41,446 nt of DNA, taken from NCBI GenBank assembly GCA_009837355.1, contig VXTR01000066.1:1-41446 (forward strand), in the 5' to 3' direction. This stretch comes from Chloroflexota bacterium (GTDB lineage: Bacteria; Chloroflexota; Dehalococcoidia; Lucifugimonadales; UBA3495). Positions within the stretch are counted from its first letter, which is position 1. Each line of letters opens with the position of its first letter. Below the pieces are notes generated by a model, which worked only from the letters and a program-made list of their open reading frames with translations, searched no databases and was not told where the DNA came from. Of this stretch, positions 17,733-26,089 are shown piece after piece. The translations under genes were made by a program, and so were the position numbers.

Positions 17733-19328
17733 ATGACCACCTACCACGCCGATACCGTTATCCGCCGGGCCAACGTCATTACCATTGACCCGTCGCAGCC
17801 GCGCGCTACCGCCGTCGCCATGCGCGACGGACGGATTATCGGCGTGGGCAGCGATACCGACGTGGCGACGCTGGTGGGGCCGAATACGAAAACGCTGGAT
17901 CTGGCGGGAAAGACGGTGTTGCCGGGGTTTATCGACGCCCATATTCACGTGCTCAGCAGCGGGACCCGCCACGTGATGGCCGCGGACTGTTCACTGCCCA
18001 CTATTGGAGATATACAAGCGGCTCTGCGGGAACGGGTCGCGGTTACTCCTCCCGGCCAGTGGGTGCAGGGGTTCAAGTTTGACGACACCAAGACCACCGA
18101 AAACCGCTTCCTGCGCCGGGAAGACTTGGACGCCGTCAGCGCGGAGCATCCCATCCTGGTGTCCCACCGGGCTGGGCACGTTTATTTCGGCAACACGCTG
18201 GCATTGGAACGGGCCGGCTACCACGACGAATCGCCCGACCCGCCGGGCGGACGGCTGGGCCGCAACCCGGACACCGGCCGGCTGGACGGCGTTATCTACG
18301 AGCGGGCCGCCGACGACTTGCGCGAGCATCACCTGCCCGTTGAATCCGCCGACACCCGGCGCGAAGGTCTGCGCGTCATCTGCGAGATGCTCAACCGCGC
18401 CGGCCTCACCAGCGTTCACGACGCCCGCGTTACCGACTACGAACTGCGAACCTACCAGGAGGGTCGCGACACCGGCGATTTGACCCTGCGGGTGTACGCG
18501 CTGATGTGGTATCGCTACTTCCCGGCGCTGCGCGACGCCGGCATCACCGCCGGCATGGGCGACGAACGGCTGCGTATCGGCGGCATCAAGATGGTTGCCG
18601 ACGGCGCGATTGCGTCGCGGACGGCCTACCTGTCGGAGCCTTACGTGGGCAGCTGCTGCGACCACGGCATCCTCACAATGACTGAGGATGAAATCGCGGG
18701 CAACGTGATGGAGATGCACGCCGCCGGTTTCCAGGTGTGCATCCACGCCAACGGCGACTCGACCATCGATTACGTGCTCAAGGCCTACGAGGCGGCGCAG
18801 GCGGCCTATCCCCGACCAGACCCGCGCCATCGTGTGGAGCACTGCACCCTGGTCAATCCCGACTTGCTGACCCGGATGAACCGCCTGGGCGCGGTGGCGA
18901 CGCCATTCTGCACCTACGTCTATTACCATGGCGAGAAGATGCAGTTCTACGGCGAAGAACGGCTGCAGTGGATGTTCGCCCAGCGTTCCTTTATGGACTA
19001 TGGGGTGATGTCCACCGGGGCCACCGACTACCCGCCGGGGCCGTTCGAGCCGCTGATGGGCATTCAGAGCTGCGTAACCCGCACCGACAGCGATGGCCGG
19101 GAGTGGGGCCTGAACCAGCGCATTTCGGTGGAGGACGCCCTCCGCATTTACACGCTGAACGGGGCCTACGCCGGCTTTGAGGAGAACCTGAAGGGCAGCA
19201 TCGAAGTGGGCAAGCTGGCCGACCTGACGGTGTTGGCAGAAGACCCGACGGCCATCGACCCCTTTGGAATCAAGGATATCCCGGTGGAACGAACGATAGT
19301 CGGCGGCAAGACGGTGTACGAGGGTTAA
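17733..19328 (+). CDS. Amidohydrolase family protein (YtcJ/Amidohydro_3 type)
   Basis: The 531-residue protein is a metal-dependent hydrolase of the YtcJ-like group that would cleave C-N bonds in amides or cyclic ureides. It starts with the beta-sandwich half (ADTVIRRANVITID), then the metal-binding GFIDAHIH at about residues 67-74, QVCIHANGDSTIDYVL around 333, HRVEHCTLV around 365, and an Asp-containing segment STGATDYPPGP near 430. Residues 500-531 return to the sandwich domain. AGGAG precedes ATG 17733. It shares the last 4 bases (TTAA) with the convergent amidase gene. It may be co-transcribed with the LLM-ABC-NMT1 genes. Exact substrate unknown. Confidence 0.9.
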   Translation: MTTYHADTVIRRANVITIDPSQPRATAVAMRDGRIIGVGSDTDVATLVGPNTKTLDLAGKTVLPGFIDAHIHVLSSGTRHVMAADCSLPTIGDIQAALRERVAVTPPGQWVQGFKFDDTKTTENRFLRREDLDAVSAEHPILVSHRAGHVYFGNTLALERAGYHDESPDPPGGRLGRNPDTGRLDGVIYERAADDLREHHLPVESADTRREGLRVICEMLNRAGLTSVHDARVTDYELRTYQEGRDTGDLTLRVYALMWYRYFPALRDAGITAGMGDERLRIGGIKMVADGAIASRTAYLSEPYVGSCCDHGILTMTEDEIAGNVMEMHAAGFQVCIHANGDSTIDYVLKAYEAAQAAYPRPDPRHRVEHCTLVNPDLLTRMNRLGAVATPFCTYVYYHGEKMQFYGEERLQWMFAQRSFMDYGVMSTGATDYPPGPFEPLMGIQSCVTRTDSDGREWGLNQRISVEDALRIYTLNGAYAGFEENLKGSIEVGKLADLTVLAEDPTAIDPFGIKDIPVERTIVGGKTVYEG

Positions 19329-20758
19329 AGCGCCGGCGGCCTCCGTTTGTGCCACGGTGTGGCCTGCTCGTAGGCGTAGGCGGCGCGGAAAATGGCAGCC
19401 TCGCCCAGGTGCGGGCCGCCGATTTGCAGGGCCAGCGGCAATGCTCCATCGCCGTCGCTCGTAAAGCCACAGGGGATGCTCAGCGCCGGGCACCCGCTCA
19501 GGCTGTACAAGCCGCGGAAGCTGCCCTCCCGCAGCGACCGAACAGCCATCTCCTTGTTGTCAATCACTGCCGGCTCGTCAGACAGCAGGCCAGCCGGCCC
19601 GCTGGAAGTGGGTTGCAGCAGCAGGTCAACATCGCGGAACGCCTGCAACACCTGGCGGCGGGCCAATGCCCGTAGCTTCAACGCCTTGTAATAGACTTGC
19701 CCCGGTATCAGGTTGCCCACCGCGAAAGCGACGCGCGTGTTGGGATGATAGTCCTCGAACCTTTCGCGCAGCCATTCCGGATTGAGGCTGACCCTCTCGG
19801 TGCTCGTGATGGTGCGGACTATCGGCCCGGTGAAGGGCGCGATGGGCAGGCTGACCGGGAGGACCTCTGCGCCAAGTTCCCGGAACACCTCGGCGGCGGC
19901 GGATACGGCGTCGCGGCTGCGGTCGTCCAGTCGCAGGCCGTGGCCGCCCATCAGCTCCTGTACCACCCCGATGCGCATACCCCTAACGCCGGCCTCCAGC
20001 CCGTCCAGGTAATCTGGCACCGGTTCCGGCCGGCTGTAGCGGTCCTTGGGGTCGTGGCCGGCGATGACCTGCAACGTCAGGGCACAGTCGGTTACGGTGC
20101 GGGAGATGGGGCCGATGGTGTCCGTGGACCAGCTGGCGCCGTCCACGCCGGCCCGGCTGACCCGGCCCCAGGTGGGGCGGATACCCACCAGTCCGGAGTT
20201 GGCCGCCGGCCCCCGAATGGAGCCGCCGGTGTCCTCGCCCAGGGACGTGGCGCACAGGAACCCGGCGGTGGCCGAACCGCTGCCGGTGCTGGACGTGCCC
20301 GGATTGCGGTCAGTGTCCCAGGGGTTGCGCGCCGGGCCGAACCAACTGCTGATGGGGTCCCCCATGGCGAACTCGCTCATGTTGGTCTTGCCGATGACGA
20401 CGGCCCCGGCCGCTTTCAGTTTGGCGACTACGGTAGCATCGGCGTCGGGCACGAAGTCGGCGCGGATTTTGGAGGCGTCGGTGGTGCGGATGCCGGCGGT
20501 GTGTATCTGGTCCTTGATGCCGACGGGAACGCCGTGGAGGGGGCCGCGGAAGTTGCCGGCGGCGGCTTCGTCTTCCATCTGTTTTGCATCGGCGCGAGCT
20601 TCGTCGGCGCAGACGGTGATATAGGCGTTCAGCTTGTCGCCAACCGCGTTGATGCGGTCTAGGTAGGCGCCCACTGCATCTACGGGCGATACCTCGCCGG
20701 CGCGGATGGCGTCGGCCAGCTCGGAGGCGGACAGGAACGGTATTTCGGCGGTGTTCAT
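19325..20758 (-). CDS. Amidase (GatA/AtzE-like amidase-signature hydrolase)
   Basis: The 477-residue amidase-signature enzyme has the Ser-Ser-Lys triad: K82 in GVPVGIKD, the cis-Ser within GTSSTGS (S156/S157), and nucleophile S180 in DTGGSIRGPA. Such enzymes hydrolyse amides or, as GatA, feed ammonia to tRNA-bound glutamate. Its start overlaps by 4 bases a small GatC/AtzG-like gene, and no gatB is present. A GatC-like partner without GatB is the arrangement of AtzG-AtzE, which hydrolyses 1-carboxybiuret in cyanuric acid breakdown, so a catabolic amidase is more likely than tRNA amidation. That substrate is not proven. The TAA stops of this gene and the convergent amidohydrolase share a TTAA. 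Confidence 0.9.
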   Translation of the reverse strand: MNTAEIPFLSASELADAIRAGEVSPVDAVGAYLDRINAVGDKLNAYITVCADEARADAKQMEDEAAAGNFRGPLHGVPVGIKDQIHTAGIRTTDASKIRADFVPDADATVVAKLKAAGAVVIGKTNMSEFAMGDPISSWFGPARNPWDTDRNPGTSSTGSGSATAGFLCATSLGEDTGGSIRGPAANSGLVGIRPTWGRVSRAGVDGASWSTDTIGPISRTVTDCALTLQVIAGHDPKDRYSRPEPVPDYLDGLEAGVRGMRIGVVQELMGGHGLRLDDRSRDAVSAAAEVFRELGAEVLPVSLPIAPFTGPIVRTITSTERVSLNPEWLRERFEDYHPNTRVAFAVGNLIPGQVYYKALKLRALARRQVLQAFRDVDLLLQPTSSGPAGLLSDEPAVIDNKEMAVRSLREGSFRGLYSLSGCPALSIPCGFTSDGDGALPLALQIGGPHLGEAAIFRAAYAYEQATPWHKRRPPAL

Positions 20759-20952
20759 TCTGCGTCCTCCAAATCGGCGGGCTGCACCACGGCAATGTAT
20801 TCCTCGTGGCTGAAGCCGGGCGGGTTGATGGCGGCCATCTCCTCCAGCATGGCGTTCAGGCTGTGGGTAACCTGGCTCAGCTCCGGTTCCTGCAGCGTCA
20901 GGCCCACGGCCTTGGCCAGCGCCCGGATTTCGTCGTTGTTCAAGTCGCTCAT
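20755..20952 (-). CDS. GatC/AtzG-like small subunit of the amidase
   Basis: This 65-residue protein fits the GatC/AtzG-like (DUF4089) pattern: a helical N-terminus (NDEIRALAKAVGLTLQEPEL), a second helix (SQVTHSLNAMLEEMAAINP) and a short tail that in relatives wraps around the amidase. The TGA stop overlaps the amidase ATG by 4 bases, so the two are translationally coupled. In AtzG-AtzE, the small protein stabilises the hydrolase. The assignment rests on length, pattern and context. Confidence 0.8.
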   Translation of the reverse strand: MSDLNNDEIRALAKAVGLTLQEPELSQVTHSLNAMLEEMAAINPPGFSHEEYIAVVQPADLEDAE

Positions 20953-20989
20953 GATTCCGCCTCTAATGTCGTTTTCGTCCTGTGCAAGA

Positions 20990-22324
20990 TTACACCGTTT
21001 GCCCCGTGAAACGCCAATTTTCCAGCAACGCGGCCGGCACGTGCATGGCCACGCCGGCCTCGTTCAGGTTCAGGTGCGCCGTGTTGGAAAGCGCTTGGCA
21101 GCCGGCCAGCGCGTCCACGTAGCTCTGCGTAAAGCGCAAGTTCTTGACCGGGGTTGTGATTTCCCCGTTCTCAATCAGAAAGGTGCCGTCTCGGGTCATC
21201 CCTGTCATCACGCAGCCCCGGTTGTGGGCCAGTCGGGTGTAGTAAAAGCGAGTGATGTAGAGGCCACGGTCCACCGATGCAATCAACTGATCGGTAGTGC
21301 GGTCGCCGGGGCGCATAAACAGGTTGGTTGCCGTGGGGCCGCCGGTGGCGCCGCGCTGGTGTCCGGTGGAGGCCACGCCGGCTTTGGCGGCGGTGTAGCT
21401 GTTGTGGACCGGCCCCTGCACCACGCCGTCAGTAACGATGTTCACCCGCTGCCTGGGGACGCCCTCGGCGTCAAATGGCACGGGCCATCCGGAAGGAGCC
21501 AGGCCGTCGTCCCAGATGGACACCAACGGACTCATCGCCGGCTGGTCGATTACGTCGTTCATCCAGCTGCGCCCGTCCTGCACCATGTGGGCGCCCATGC
21601 CGTAAAAGCTCAGGGCTTCCAGCATATCGTCCACGGCGTAGTGTTCCAGCACCACCGGGTATTCGCCGGATTCCAGGCTCTGCGGGTTGCGGCCTCGCAC
21701 TGCCTTGTCGATGGCTTCGTCCGCCAGAGCTTCCGGCTCAAAGGCATCTATCCGCCATCCGCCGCCCTTGGCCCAGCCAGCGGAATCGTCGCTGCGGGCG
21801 GTGATCAGCAGGCCGGCGAAGGTACCGGCGTGGTAGCAGTACCGAGGTCCCCGGCTACTGAACACGGCCAGCTCCGTTACGCCGGTGCGGTAGAAGCCGG
21901 CGGCTTCCAGCCCAGCGTCAGCCGCCTTGCGGCAAACCATTCCTACAACGGCGGCGCGATGTTCCGGGCCGGTGCTGGCTGTAGCTTCGTCATATGCGTG
22001 AACGGACGCGGACTGTGATGCGCTGGGAAGCCCGGGAAAGTCGGGGTCTTCCGGCATCAGGCTGGCGTGTTCTCTGGCTTGCAAAACCGCCGAGCGCAAT
22101 CCGTCGGGGGACAAGTTGTTGGTTACGGCGCGGCCTTGGCGTTTCTGGTAAGCGACGCGGACGTGGGCCACGGCGTCGTCATGGTACACGTTCTGGTGGA
22201 TGCGGTTGTTGGCGAAGCGGGTGAGGGCCTGCGTGGTTGCGGTCAGGTAAATGTCCGCATCGCCGAGATGCCGGTTGCGCAGGGCGTCGCGGAGCAGAGA
22301 GCCGATGTGTTCGGGGCCGAGCAT
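20990..22324 (-). CDS. TldE/PmbA-family metalloprotease subunit
   Basis: The 444-residue protein is the inactive-type partner (TldE/PmbA) of the TldD/TldE heterodimeric zinc protease, which unfolds and degrades peptides and matures microcin B17 in E. coli. It has the family N-terminal domain, EARFANNRIHQN-like signature (LTRFANNRIHQN) and C-terminal MTRDGTFLIENGEITTPVKNLRFTQSYVDAL. It has no HExxxH motif, as expected for the E subunit. It lies 16 bases downstream of tldD in the same operon. The native substrate is unknown; no RiPP precursor or modification enzyme was seen nearby. Confidence 0.9.
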   Translation of the reverse strand: MLGPEHIGSLLRDALRNRHLGDADIYLTATTQALTRFANNRIHQNVYHDDAVAHVRVAYQKRQGRAVTNNLSPDGLRSAVLQAREHASLMPEDPDFPGLPSASQSASVHAYDEATASTGPEHRAAVVGMVCRKAADAGLEAAGFYRTGVTELAVFSSRGPRYCYHAGTFAGLLITARSDDSAGWAKGGGWRIDAFEPEALADEAIDKAVRGRNPQSLESGEYPVVLEHYAVDDMLEALSFYGMGAHMVQDGRSWMNDVIDQPAMSPLVSIWDDGLAPSGWPVPFDAEGVPRQRVNIVTDGVVQGPVHNSYTAAKAGVASTGHQRGATGGPTATNLFMRPGDRTTDQLIASVDRGLYITRFYYTRLAHNRGCVMTGMTRDGTFLIENGEITTPVKNLRFTQSYVDALAGCQALSNTAHLNLNEAGVAMHVPAALLENWRFTGQTV

Positions 22325-22340
22325 ATTCGGACGCCGAGGG

Positions 22341-23798
22341 TCAGCGCATCACGCCGACGCGGACATTGCGGAACCGGGTTGGGCTGGCGCCGTGGCTGGT
22401 GTGGGCAATCTGTCCCGGCTGGCCCTTGCCGCAGCGGGGAGTGGCCCAGAGCTGCCGGTATTCCGGCCCGCATACGGCGTCGCAGCTGCGCCAGAACTCC
22501 GGCGTGATGCCCGTGTAGGTGCAGTTACGCAGCAGGCGGCCCAGCTTGCCGCTCTTGATTTCCCGCCCGATTTCAGTGCCGAACTGGAAGTTGTAGCGGC
22601 GGTCGTCGATGGACCAGGAGCGGTTGGTTTCCAGGTAGATGCCGTCGTCGGTGTCGGCAATCAGGTCGTCCAGCGTCCAGGCGCCGGGTTGCAGGCTGAC
22701 GTTGGTCATGCGAATCAGCGGGATGCGGTTCCACGACGATGCCCGCATACAGCCATTGGACGACAGACCCAGCCGGGTTGCCGATTCGCGGGACATCAGG
22801 TAACCGACGAACTGCCCATCGCGAATGTTGTCGGTGGATTGGGCCGGCAGCCCCTCGTCGTCCCAGCCGAAGGTGCCCAGGCCGGTGGCGTCCGTGCTGT
22901 CGGCGGTGATGTTGACGTGCTCCGAGCCGTACTGGAAGTTGTGCAGCAGGTCGGGGGTCAGGAACGACGTGCCGGCGAAGGCGGCCTCGTCGCCCAACGC
23001 CCGGTCCAGCTCGACGGCGTGGCCGCAGGACTCGTGGATTTGCAGAGCCAACTGGCTGCTGTCGATAATCAGGTCGGTGGCGATGTCCGTCGGACAAGGT
23101 TCGGCGGTGAGCAGTTCGGCGGCTTCCTCGGCGGTGCGGCGGGCGTTGCCGGGCAGGTCCATAGCGACGACGTACTCCCAGCCAGCGCAGCCCTGCTGCC
23201 GTCCGTGGGACTGTGGATACGACCGGCGCTGCGTTTCCCCGTTGCCAACAGCAGTAGCCTGCACGCCGCCGCCGGCCTCGTAGATGGTTTGGCTGACGTG
23301 CGCACCCTCGGTGTTGGCGAAGGTGCGTTCTTCGCGGATGAACACCAGGTTGTCCATCCGCGCGCTGACTTGCGGCACGGCGGCCATCTCGGAGTCGGCG
23401 GCCAGCAGCAGGGCCAGCTTGTCGTCAAGGGACACGGTGAATGGGTCAATGCCGATGGGAGTTGCGTAACTGCCCCGGCCGGTTACCGGAGCGCCGAGGA
23501 GTTGTTCGGAAGTCATGCCGGCGCCGTTCTGGCTGGCAGAGGCGCGGGCAATCTGCACCGCCTGTCCGGCTGCCTGGTCTGCGGCGGCGCTGGTCAACTC
23601 GCGGGTGGAAGCGAACCCCCATGCTCCGTTATAGAGCGCGCGAATCCCCAAACCGACGGATTCATCGGCGGTCATCGTCTCCACCACGCCGTTTCGAACG
23701 ACGATGCGCTGCTCCCGGTTGGAAACCAGCCGGATGTCAGCGTACTCAGCCCCGCGCTGCCGGGCGGTATCCAAGGCGGTGGCGATTAGGGGGTCCAT
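22341..23798 (-). CDS. tldD: TldD-family zinc metalloprotease, catalytic subunit
   Basis: The 485-residue protein is the catalytic half of the TldD/TldE protease. The zinc motif HESCGH with H255, E256 and H260, followed by E263, sits in the standard place. The C-terminal CGKGQPGQIAHTSHGASPTRFRNV block is the usual TldD ending. The tldE gene is downstream with a 16-base gap. The GIY-YIG gene lies upstream on the same strand with a 33-base gap but has different composition, so it is probably an insertion in front of an older operon. Confidence 0.92.
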   Translation of the reverse strand: MDPLIATALDTARQRGAEYADIRLVSNREQRIVVRNGVVETMTADESVGLGIRALYNGAWGFASTRELTSAAADQAAGQAVQIARASASQNGAGMTSEQLLGAPVTGRGSYATPIGIDPFTVSLDDKLALLLAADSEMAAVPQVSARMDNLVFIREERTFANTEGAHVSQTIYEAGGGVQATAVGNGETQRRSYPQSHGRQQGCAGWEYVVAMDLPGNARRTAEEAAELLTAEPCPTDIATDLIIDSSQLALQIHESCGHAVELDRALGDEAAFAGTSFLTPDLLHNFQYGSEHVNITADSTDATGLGTFGWDDEGLPAQSTDNIRDGQFVGYLMSRESATRLGLSSNGCMRASSWNRIPLIRMTNVSLQPGAWTLDDLIADTDDGIYLETNRSWSIDDRRYNFQFGTEIGREIKSGKLGRLLRNCTYTGITPEFWRSCDAVCGPEYRQLWATPRCGKGQPGQIAHTSHGASPTRFRNVRVGVMR

Positions 23799-23831
23799 GT
23801 CATATGCCGCAGCTAATGATTGCTTCCAAAT

Positions 23832-24431
23832 TCATCGCCAACTGAGCACCGAACCTCCACGTCTGCGTGCGATAGCAAATCCTACTTTCTGGGGCCAATT
23901 TGCTCTCCATTCACGACCACCTGGCGCTGGCTTGCCGAGGCTGAGCATCTCTCGCTCGGCAGCCAGCATTTCGTCTTTAGTGGGGAACGATATTCTCGCA
24001 ATCTTCTCGAGTTGGTACGGGTTCCCTCTTTGAGCTTCATTGAATCTAATCTTTGGAGGATTTTGAGTTCTGCCGACTTTGTGAAAATGCGTTCCCGGTT
24101 GTCCAATTACATATACGTAAAAGGCTTTTTCGGGTTCCAGATCTTTGATTTCTGCTGATGACAGCCCTGCTCTTTTCGATTCTCGTATTTGATCGGCCAA
24201 GGTATCGGGATCGTATTCGCCTGATAGCAGTCCTTCCTCCATCTTCTCATTTCGTGCTTTGAAGACCACGACGGTGTTTTTGAGGGGTTTATCCTTAACC
24301 CCATACTTTTCCCACTTAGCGAGTGCGTCATTGTGTTTCATGCCACGCTCGCAACGATCACGGGCGGCTTCCCAGAGGGCCCACCTATAGTATGACCCGG
24401 TGGGTGAGTTAGTGTTAATGTCCTGTAGCAC
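23832..24431 (-). CDS. GIY-YIG (T5orf172/Mug113-like) nuclease-fold protein
   Basis: The C-terminal half of this 199-residue protein is a GIY-YIG-type domain of the T5orf172 / Mug113 group. It has FYVYVI (104-109), HKVGRT (117-122), R129 and a Glu-rich helix with E159/E161 as candidate metal ligand. The N-terminal half is helical, basic and acidic in blocks (EAARDRCERG, MKHNDALAKWEKYG), and of unknown type. The GTG start at 24431 is well supported by AAGGAGG at 24440-24446, 8 bases away. Related domains occur in phage, plasmid and defence proteins. The gene is lower in GC than its neighbours, so recent transfer is likely. The target is unknown. Confidence 0.82.
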   Translation of the reverse strand: MLQDINTNSPTGSYYRWALWEAARDRCERGMKHNDALAKWEKYGVKDKPLKNTVVVFKARNEKMEEGLLSGEYDPDTLADQIRESKRAGLSSAEIKDLEPEKAFYVYVIGQPGTHFHKVGRTQNPPKIRFNEAQRGNPYQLEKIARISFPTKDEMLAAEREMLSLGKPAPGGREWRANWPQKVGFAIARRRGGSVLSWR

Positions 24432-24476
24432 CGTTCTGGCCTCCTTGAGGTGGAAAGGGAGTTTATGGACACCCCT

Positions 24477-25037
24477 TTACACCGGCAAAAACGGCTCATC
24501 CGACGCGGGCGGCAGCTGCTCGAAGGCGTTGATGTTGAAGGCCAGGACCGAGTAGTAGCCCATCAGGTTGGTCAGCTCGATGAGGCCGCGGTCGCCGAAC
24601 TCGGCGCGGGCGGCGTCGAAGGTGGCCTGGGATACCCGGCGGGTGCGGAAGAACTCCCGGCCGTAGTTGATGACGGCAGACTCCGCCGATGACAGTTGCG
24701 GCAGGTCTGCCTTGTCGCGCAGGCTGTCCACCAGGGCGTCGCTGAGGCCGGCGCGGCGGCCGGCGGCGGCGTGGGCGTGCCAGATGAACTGGCAATCCAT
24801 TTCGCGGGCGGTGGTGAGCATGGCGAGCTCCGCTACGTTGTCGGACAGAGTCGAACCGCCGGCGCGCAGGTAGTCCCGCAGCACTTCGCCGCGCTGGGCG
24901 ATTTCAGGCACGTGGAGCTGGACGGCTACCGGCCCCAGCTCCGGCACGACGTTGTTGCGGGACGACACGATGGCGTCGAAGGCGGCTACCTGTTCCTGGG
25001 GCACGGTGTCGCGGCGGGCGGCTGGAAAGCGGGGCAT
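24477..25037 (-). CDS. Carboxymuconolactone decarboxylase-like (AhpD fold) protein, copy 1
   Basis: The 186-residue protein has the CMD/AhpD helical fold with the family core AELAMLTTAREMDCQFIWHAHAAAGRRAGL at about residues 68-97. Only one cysteine is present in the core and no CxxC, so it is not an AhpD-type peroxidase. A gamma-lactone decarboxylase or unknown hydrolytic role fits. AGGAGA precedes ATG 25037; a longer frame upstream to 25160 would overlap the LLM gene. It is a clear paralog of the gene at 32711 (same MPR/MARxP..RDT start and same core). It ends the minus-strand operon of two LLM oxidoreductases. Confidence 0.88.
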   Translation of the reverse strand: MPRFPAARRDTVPQEQVAAFDAIVSSRNNVVPELGPVAVQLHVPEIAQRGEVLRDYLRAGGSTLSDNVAELAMLTTAREMDCQFIWHAHAAAGRRAGLSDALVDSLRDKADLPQLSSAESAVINYGREFFRTRRVSQATFDAARAEFGDRGLIELTNLMGYYSVLAFNINAFEQLPPASDEPFLPV

Positions 25038-25074
25038 GGCGGGTTCTCCTGTTGGCTGTGGTTGGATGGGTCGG

Positions 25075-26085
25075 TTATTGGCAGTGGGGAATGACTTTCT
25101 CGCCGAAGAGCTGGATGGCCTCCATGATGCGTTCGTGGGGCGGGCCGCCGGAGTGGGCATGGCGCAGGCGCAGCAGGAAATAGTCGGCGCCCGTGGCTTC
25201 CTGCCAACGGTGGAACTCGTCCACCACCTCCTGCGGTTCGCCCAGGATCAGGCGGTCGGGGCCTAGATTGCCGATGTTGATTTGCGACTCCTCGGTGTAG
25301 CGGCGGAACTCGTTGAGGCCGTTGCGCCAGTAGTACTTGTAGGCGTCTATGACCTCCGGGCCGTACACACGCTCGGCTTCGGCCCGGGTGGGCGCAACCC
25401 AGGCGTCCCGCATCAGGCAGATGACCGGCTGCCGACGGGATTCCTCGGCGGCTCGCTGGTACGCCGAGGTCAGGGCGATGGTGCTTTCCAAATCGGTGCT
25501 CGGCCCGGCCACGAAACCGTCGGCGATCCGTCCGGCCCGACGCGCGCCGGGGACGCGGCTGGCGCCAATCCACAGCGGCGGCGAGGGATCCGAGTATGGC
25601 TTGGGGGTGATGGTGATGTCCTCCAGGTTGAAATGCTCGCCGGAGAAGTCGAACCGCTCACCGCTCCAGCACTGGCGGATGATTTCGATTTCTTCCTCAA
25701 AACGGCTGACGCGCTGTTCGATGGGGGTGTCAAAGGTGCGAAAGTCCACCGGCTGGTATCCCAGGCCAACGCCGAGGATGAAACGTCCCCGCGATACCAG
25801 GTCCAGCGTGATGACGTCTTCCGCCATCTTGACCGGGTGATGCAGCGGCAGCAGGATGACCGAGGTGCCCAGGTTCAACGTGGTGGTCTGGGCGGCTACG
25901 GCTGCGGACACGATGAGCGGCGAGGGCAGAAAGCCGTCCTTGTCCTGGTGGTGCTCGCCGAAGAAGCAGGAGTCAAACCCCGATGACTCGGCCAGCTTCG
26001 CCTCGTCCACCACCTCGTCAATCCGCAGGGCCAGGTTCTCCCCGGCCGGCGGGTCTGCGATGGAACTGTAGATGCCGAACTTCAT
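25075..26085 (-). CDS. LLM-class flavin-dependent oxidoreductase (luciferase-like)
   Basis: The 336-residue luciferase-like monooxygenase has MKFGIYSS, the FFGEHHQDKDGFLPSPLIVSAAVA segment at about residues 41-63, LGTSVILLPLHHPVKMAEDV at about 72-91 and GRFILGVGLGYQPVDF around 100. This version, with the EHH motif, resembles FMNH2-dependent monooxygenases rather than the F420 group, which is inference. It starts 5 bases after the neighbouring LLM gene, so the two are one transcript. Such enzymes commonly insert oxygen or desulfonate organic substrates; the substrate here is unknown. Confidence 0.9.
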   Translation of the reverse strand: MKFGIYSSIADPPAGENLALRIDEVVDEAKLAESSGFDSCFFGEHHQDKDGFLPSPLIVSAAVAAQTTTLNLGTSVILLPLHHPVKMAEDVITLDLVSRGRFILGVGLGYQPVDFRTFDTPIEQRVSRFEEEIEIIRQCWSGERFDFSGEHFNLEDITITPKPYSDPSPPLWIGASRVPGARRAGRIADGFVAGPSTDLESTIALTSAYQRAAEESRRQPVICLMRDAWVAPTRAEAERVYGPEVIDAYKYYWRNGLNEFRRYTEESQINIGNLGPDRLILGEPQEVVDEFHRWQEATGADYFLLRLRHAHSGGPPHERIMEAIQLFGEKVIPHCQ

Positions 26086-26089
26086 TACA

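Noticed and set aside
19325-19328. Convergent stop codons sharing TTAA.
   Set aside because: A 4-base stop overlap is common in dense genomes and needs no special explanation.
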